A stretch of 64,000 nt of DNA from Trichomonas vaginalis G3 (Eukaryota; Parabasalia; Trichomonadida; Trichomonadidae): positions 5,589,962 through 5,653,961 of the forward strand of contig NC_067208.1 in assembly GCF_026262505.1 (NCBI RefSeq), in the 5' to 3' direction. Position 1 is the stretch's first letter, and each line of letters starts with the position of its first letter. A program made the position numbers and the translations under genes. Of this stretch, positions 60,857 through 64,000 are shown piece by piece. The notes beneath the pieces were generated by a model. It did no database searches and had not been told where the DNA came from. It saw only the letters and a program-made list of their open reading frames with translations.

Positions 60857-62815
60857 ATGAATCCACCATCATATACTCCAAAGATTGAAGGACCAAACAA
60901 AAGTTCTAATCAATTAATTTTTACTGGAGTTAAGGTTTCTCTTAATAAACCAGCTCCTCAACCATCACCACCTTCGATTCAAATCCAACCTCCAACAAGT
61001 CAGCCTTCTGTTGAGAAAGTTGACAAGAGTTTAGGTGGACTTTCCATTAGTGGTGTCAGAATGCCAGACTTCGATAGCATTATGGCGATGTTAAATAAAG
61101 ATCACAATGGAAAGAAGTTCACAAGAGCATCAAAAGGCTATATCGCGCTTACAAATTTCATCAAAAACATTCAGACATCATCAAATTCCCCTCAGCAGCA
61201 GAGGAGGCCCCAATACGGCTACAAAAACAGAGCTAAAGATCAGGCTGAACTTTCTGAGAGAGATGACAACAGGTTCGTCCCGCAGAGCATGATGAAGAAC
61301 GCCGATGTTTGGGTAGCAGGAACAAAGGATGAGTTCAGTTATAACGTAAACTTAACACTAAACAGATTAACAGATAAGAAATTACAATCAACAGTCGAAG
61401 AACTCGAAAAACACGTTAATGATATCGATGAAGCTACAAAACAAGAAGACCCAGCTGCAGATCAGCCACACGATGAAGAAGATGACCGTATTACATCAAA
61501 AGAAGTTGCCATGGACATTATCTGCGATGTCTTATGCGAAAAGGCACAAGAAGAACATGGTTTCTCAGATTTATACGCTCAATTTACAAAATCTTTATCT
61601 GATGACGAACTTCGTTCAAAGATTTTGGTGAAAACCTTCAAGACAATGGAAGATTTCCATGTCAACCTTCCTACTAGTGATGAAGAAGGCACAATTTCAT
61701 GCGGAACAGCTAAGTTCCTCGCATGTTTAATCAATCATAAGGTTATTGATGTCAAAACAGCCTTGGATTTGCTTGCAAAGCTTCTTAAGTGCATCGTTGA
61801 CTCCGAAAACAACTCCTACCTTATCGAAATGCTCGAAGTTTTCCTCAAAAACGCAGGCAAAGATTTTATGTGCCAAGTAGAAAAGGAACAGTGGGACATC
61901 TTCGACCAAATCGTCAAATCCGTCAAGCAAACAACACGTCTCGGCTGTTTGCTTATGAATATCGTCGAACTTAAGAGCGAATGGGTTGATAATCAGACAG
62001 TTAAGGTCCAGGCAGCTCCAGCACCGGCCAAAACCAGCAACAGCTCAGACATTGTTCGTAATAGCTACTGCGATTTCTGCGAAGGAAGCGAATTGGCCAA
62101 GATTCCACTTGATCCAGGAGATTACTTACTCCAAGCACTCCACCAGCTTCCAGACCACGTCAAAGATGCCAATACATATGGTCTGTTCCTTACAATTTCG
62201 ATTTCCTTAGCGAACAGAATAGATAAACCACTTTACCAAGAAATTACCGAAGTTCTTAAGAAATTTACACGCGAAATCACCGAGAACAACATGATTGAGG
62301 AATGTCCTAAGATCTGGGTTACTTATTACCAAGTTCTTGTTGCTCTTTACGCATTTAATCGTTTTGATTTCAAATTCATCAACGAAATCTTCCCACAACA
62401 GACAGCCAAAGACAAATGGTACAACGAATGTCGATATTTCATATACGATAACTGCGATTTCACAAGAGCATACAAGATATCCCAGCAACAACACAACGAA
62501 ATCAACGATGCCTTATCTATGCCTGATATCATTGACCAGAGGACCAAGGATTCACCACTTTCCAGACTTACAGCTGTTGCAACATGCAGAACAGTGATGA
62601 ACAAGGCATTTTCTGCAATTGAAGCAGCACAAGGAGAAGAAGCTGCTGAAAAAGAGAAAGCAGGAGAAACACTCACTAAATATTCACAGCAATTACTTGC
62701 TGTTTATCAGAAATTCCCTTCTGTTTTCGATGAAGAGTTTGAAACAGCTGTAAACGAATACGAATTCCCTCTCGACTTGGAGCAGATAAAGGCAAAAATT
62801 GGAGCATCCCAGTGA
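60857..62815 (+). CDS. eIF4G-like translation initiation factor (MIF4G)
   Basis: A 652-residue protein from MNPPSYTPKIEGPNKSSNQL (four codons upstream are open only from GTG, within the promoter element). A Pro/Gln-rich N-terminus is followed by FIPQSMM-like RFVPQSMMKN and then the helical MIF4G core at ~150-350: FSYNVNLTLNRLTDKKLQST, MDIICDVLCEKAQEEHGFSD, LYAQFTKSLSDDE, GTAKFLACLINHKVID. A second helical region fills the C-terminus (HQLPDHVKDANTYGLFLTIS). eIF4G scaffolds eIF4A and eIF3. A clear eIF4E-binding motif is not obvious, so an eIF4G2/p97-like role is possible. Confidence 0.75.
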   Translation: MNPPSYTPKIEGPNKSSNQLIFTGVKVSLNKPAPQPSPPSIQIQPPTSQPSVEKVDKSLGGLSISGVRMPDFDSIMAMLNKDHNGKKFTRASKGYIALTNFIKNIQTSSNSPQQQRRPQYGYKNRAKDQAELSERDDNRFVPQSMMKNADVWVAGTKDEFSYNVNLTLNRLTDKKLQSTVEELEKHVNDIDEATKQEDPAADQPHDEEDDRITSKEVAMDIICDVLCEKAQEEHGFSDLYAQFTKSLSDDELRSKILVKTFKTMEDFHVNLPTSDEEGTISCGTAKFLACLINHKVIDVKTALDLLAKLLKCIVDSENNSYLIEMLEVFLKNAGKDFMCQVEKEQWDIFDQIVKSVKQTTRLGCLLMNIVELKSEWVDNQTVKVQAAPAPAKTSNSSDIVRNSYCDFCEGSELAKIPLDPGDYLLQALHQLPDHVKDANTYGLFLTISISLANRIDKPLYQEITEVLKKFTREITENNMIEECPKIWVTYYQVLVALYAFNRFDFKFINEIFPQQTAKDKWYNECRYFIYDNCDFTRAYKISQQQHNEINDALSMPDIIDQRTKDSPLSRLTAVATCRTVMNKAFSAIEAAQGEEAAEKEKAGETLTKYSQQLLAVYQKFPSVFDEEFETAVNEYEFPLDLEQIKAKIGASQ

Positions 62816-62940
62816 TCATAACTTTTATTATACTATTATTGTTAAAAAATTAGAACTCTCATCTTTTATAATTTAATATTTTTGTTCTTTATTTTTAATT
62901 ATTTAATGTTTGTTTCTCTAATCTCTTTTATTCCTTTCTT

Positions 62941-63387
62941 ACAATTGTTCTTCTTCTTTTATAATCTCATATCTTTTATCTTTTCTTACAATTGTTCTTC
63001 TTCTTTTATAATCTCATATCTTTTATTCCTTCCTTACAATTGTTCTTCTTCTTTTATAATCTCATATCTTTTATTCCTTCCTTACAATTGTTCTTCTTCT
63101 TTTATAATCTCATCTATTTTATCTTTTCTTACAATTGTTCTTCTTCTTTTATAATCTCATCTATTTTATTCCTTCCTTACAATTGTTCTTCTTCTTTTAT
63201 AATCTCATCTATTTTATCTTTTCTTACAATTGTTCTTCTTCTTTTATAATCTCATCTATTTTATCTTTTCTTACAATTGTTCTTCTTCTTTTATAATCTC
63301 ATCTATTTTATCTTTTCTTACAATTGTTCTTCTTCTTTAATAATCTCATCTATTTTATCTTTTCTTACAATTGTTCTTCTTCTTTTT
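62941..63387 (+). repeat. 47-48-bp T-rich tandem repeat, ten copies
   Basis: Unit ACAATTGTTCTTCTTCTTTT followed by ATAATCTCAT and a variable CTATTTTATC/ATCTTTTATT plus TTTTCTT/CCTTCCTT end. Starts are near 62941, 62988, 63036, 63084, 63131, 63179, 63226, 63273, 63320 and 63367 (the last is partial). Two unit lengths (47 and 48) alternate. It begins about 125 bp after the eIF4G stop. Confidence 0.9.
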
Positions 63388-64000
63388 AAATTTATGAAAA
63401 TACCTAAAAAGAAGAAGATTTGGATTTCATAACTAATGATTAACTTGAATACTGTTGTTTCCACCTCACAAATCACCATCATAATTATTTTTGCATAGAA
63501 ATGGCAATTTCATTAATATTTGATAAATTGCATAAAGCTATTGATTAAAAAACATTTAAATTCGGTGGAGTATATTAACAGTAATAATATATAGATAGGA
63601 CATTGAATTCCTATATTCCGTTTTCGAGAAAAAGCAAAAATGTTTTCATATTTTAAAGCTAAGTTTGGATTCTTCATTTATTTTCAATTACCGACATAAA
63701 TTTTGCCTATTGAAATCTTAAAATTACATCAACATTTAGTAATGATATCAAAAAAATAATCTCATATTCTTAATTCGAGGGATCTGGTCTTTAAACGTAT
63801 TAAATAATATGGCATTTCCATAAATGACTTTAACATAATAGAATTATTCTTTAGAACATATCGACGATCTATAGAAACGAAGATGATTCTTCTGCCATTT
63901 TGATTTGGAAAATCGTCTAATCGTCGCTTCAATTAAAACGTCAATACAATAAATGCAATCCTTATCAGATAACACAGATTTTTATAGGGACATGAAAGTA
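63388..64000. other. AT-rich right end of the window
   Basis: No gene, RNA or repeat supported. Confidence 0.5.

Noticed and set aside
62882-63249. 90- and 85-codon hydrophobic frames
   Set aside because: They run through the T-rich tandem repeat and reflect only its Phe/Leu/Ser codons.
1-64000. Spliceosomal introns of the trichomonad type
   Set aside because: No ACTAACACACAG-like 3' signal was seen at a place where a gene needed it; genes read as single exons.
1-64000. tRNA or rRNA genes
   Set aside because: No cloverleaf with A and B boxes and no rRNA-like stretch was recognised by eye; a covariance-model scan would settle it.

Overview
The window reads as nuclear DNA of a flagellated, intron-poor, AT-rich protist. 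Trichomonas (probably T. vaginalis or a close relative) fits best. This is inference from four things: densely packed single-exon genes with very short 5' leaders, ankyrin-repeat genes of the trichomonad kind, a Polinton/Maverick of trichomonad gene content, and mariner copies that resemble Tvmar1. Genes for intraflagellar transport, dynein-arm assembly and the central pair (IFT121, DNAAF1, SPAG6) show a motile flagellate.

Left host block (1-32.9 kb): the 5' part of a TAF1-like TFIID subunit running off the left edge; a Frag1/DRAM-type membrane protein; a UVRAG/Atg14-like coiled-coil protein; an ankyrin protein; ribosomal protein eL42; DNAAF1 divergent from a small membrane protein; IFT121/WDR35; an MBL-fold protein interrupted by an in-frame stop; a Nup35/53-like protein; the Arp2/3 subunit ARPC1 with a disturbed 5' end; a stand-alone WNK/OSR1-C-like domain; a second ankyrin protein; a decayed kinase-like gene; a cyclin with a long Arg-Asp-rich tail; SPAG6/PF16; an Sds3-like protein; and a truncated HECT ligase.

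Polinton (32,911-52,607): the boundaries are exact. There is a 6-bp target duplication (ATTTGA) and 174-bp terminal inverted repeats that are identical in this read, so insertion looks recent. Parts include a double-jelly-roll capsid candidate, a packaging ATPase, two small amphipathic peptides sharing an N-terminus, a fibre gene with 70-residue repeats and phage-fibre-like C-terminal sequence, a prim-pol/SF3 helicase cassette bracketed by inverted repeat arrays, a retroviral-type integrase and a protein-primed family B DNA polymerase. It is a broken fossil, with roughly six to ten disruptions. Two near-identical mariner copies (about 1.3 kb each) sit inside it, one in the repeat array and one in the integrase gene.

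Right host block (52.6-64 kb): an R2R3 Myb protein, a HEAT-like protein divergent from a coiled-coil protein, a small acidic ORF, the proteasome ATPase Rpt5, a Tup1-like WD40 corepressor, an eIF4G/MIF4G protein, and a 47-48-bp T-rich tandem repeat. Many host genes share an AAAAGTGAC element (or its reverse complement) within about 10-35 bp of the start codon. No tRNA, rRNA or CRISPR array was recognised.
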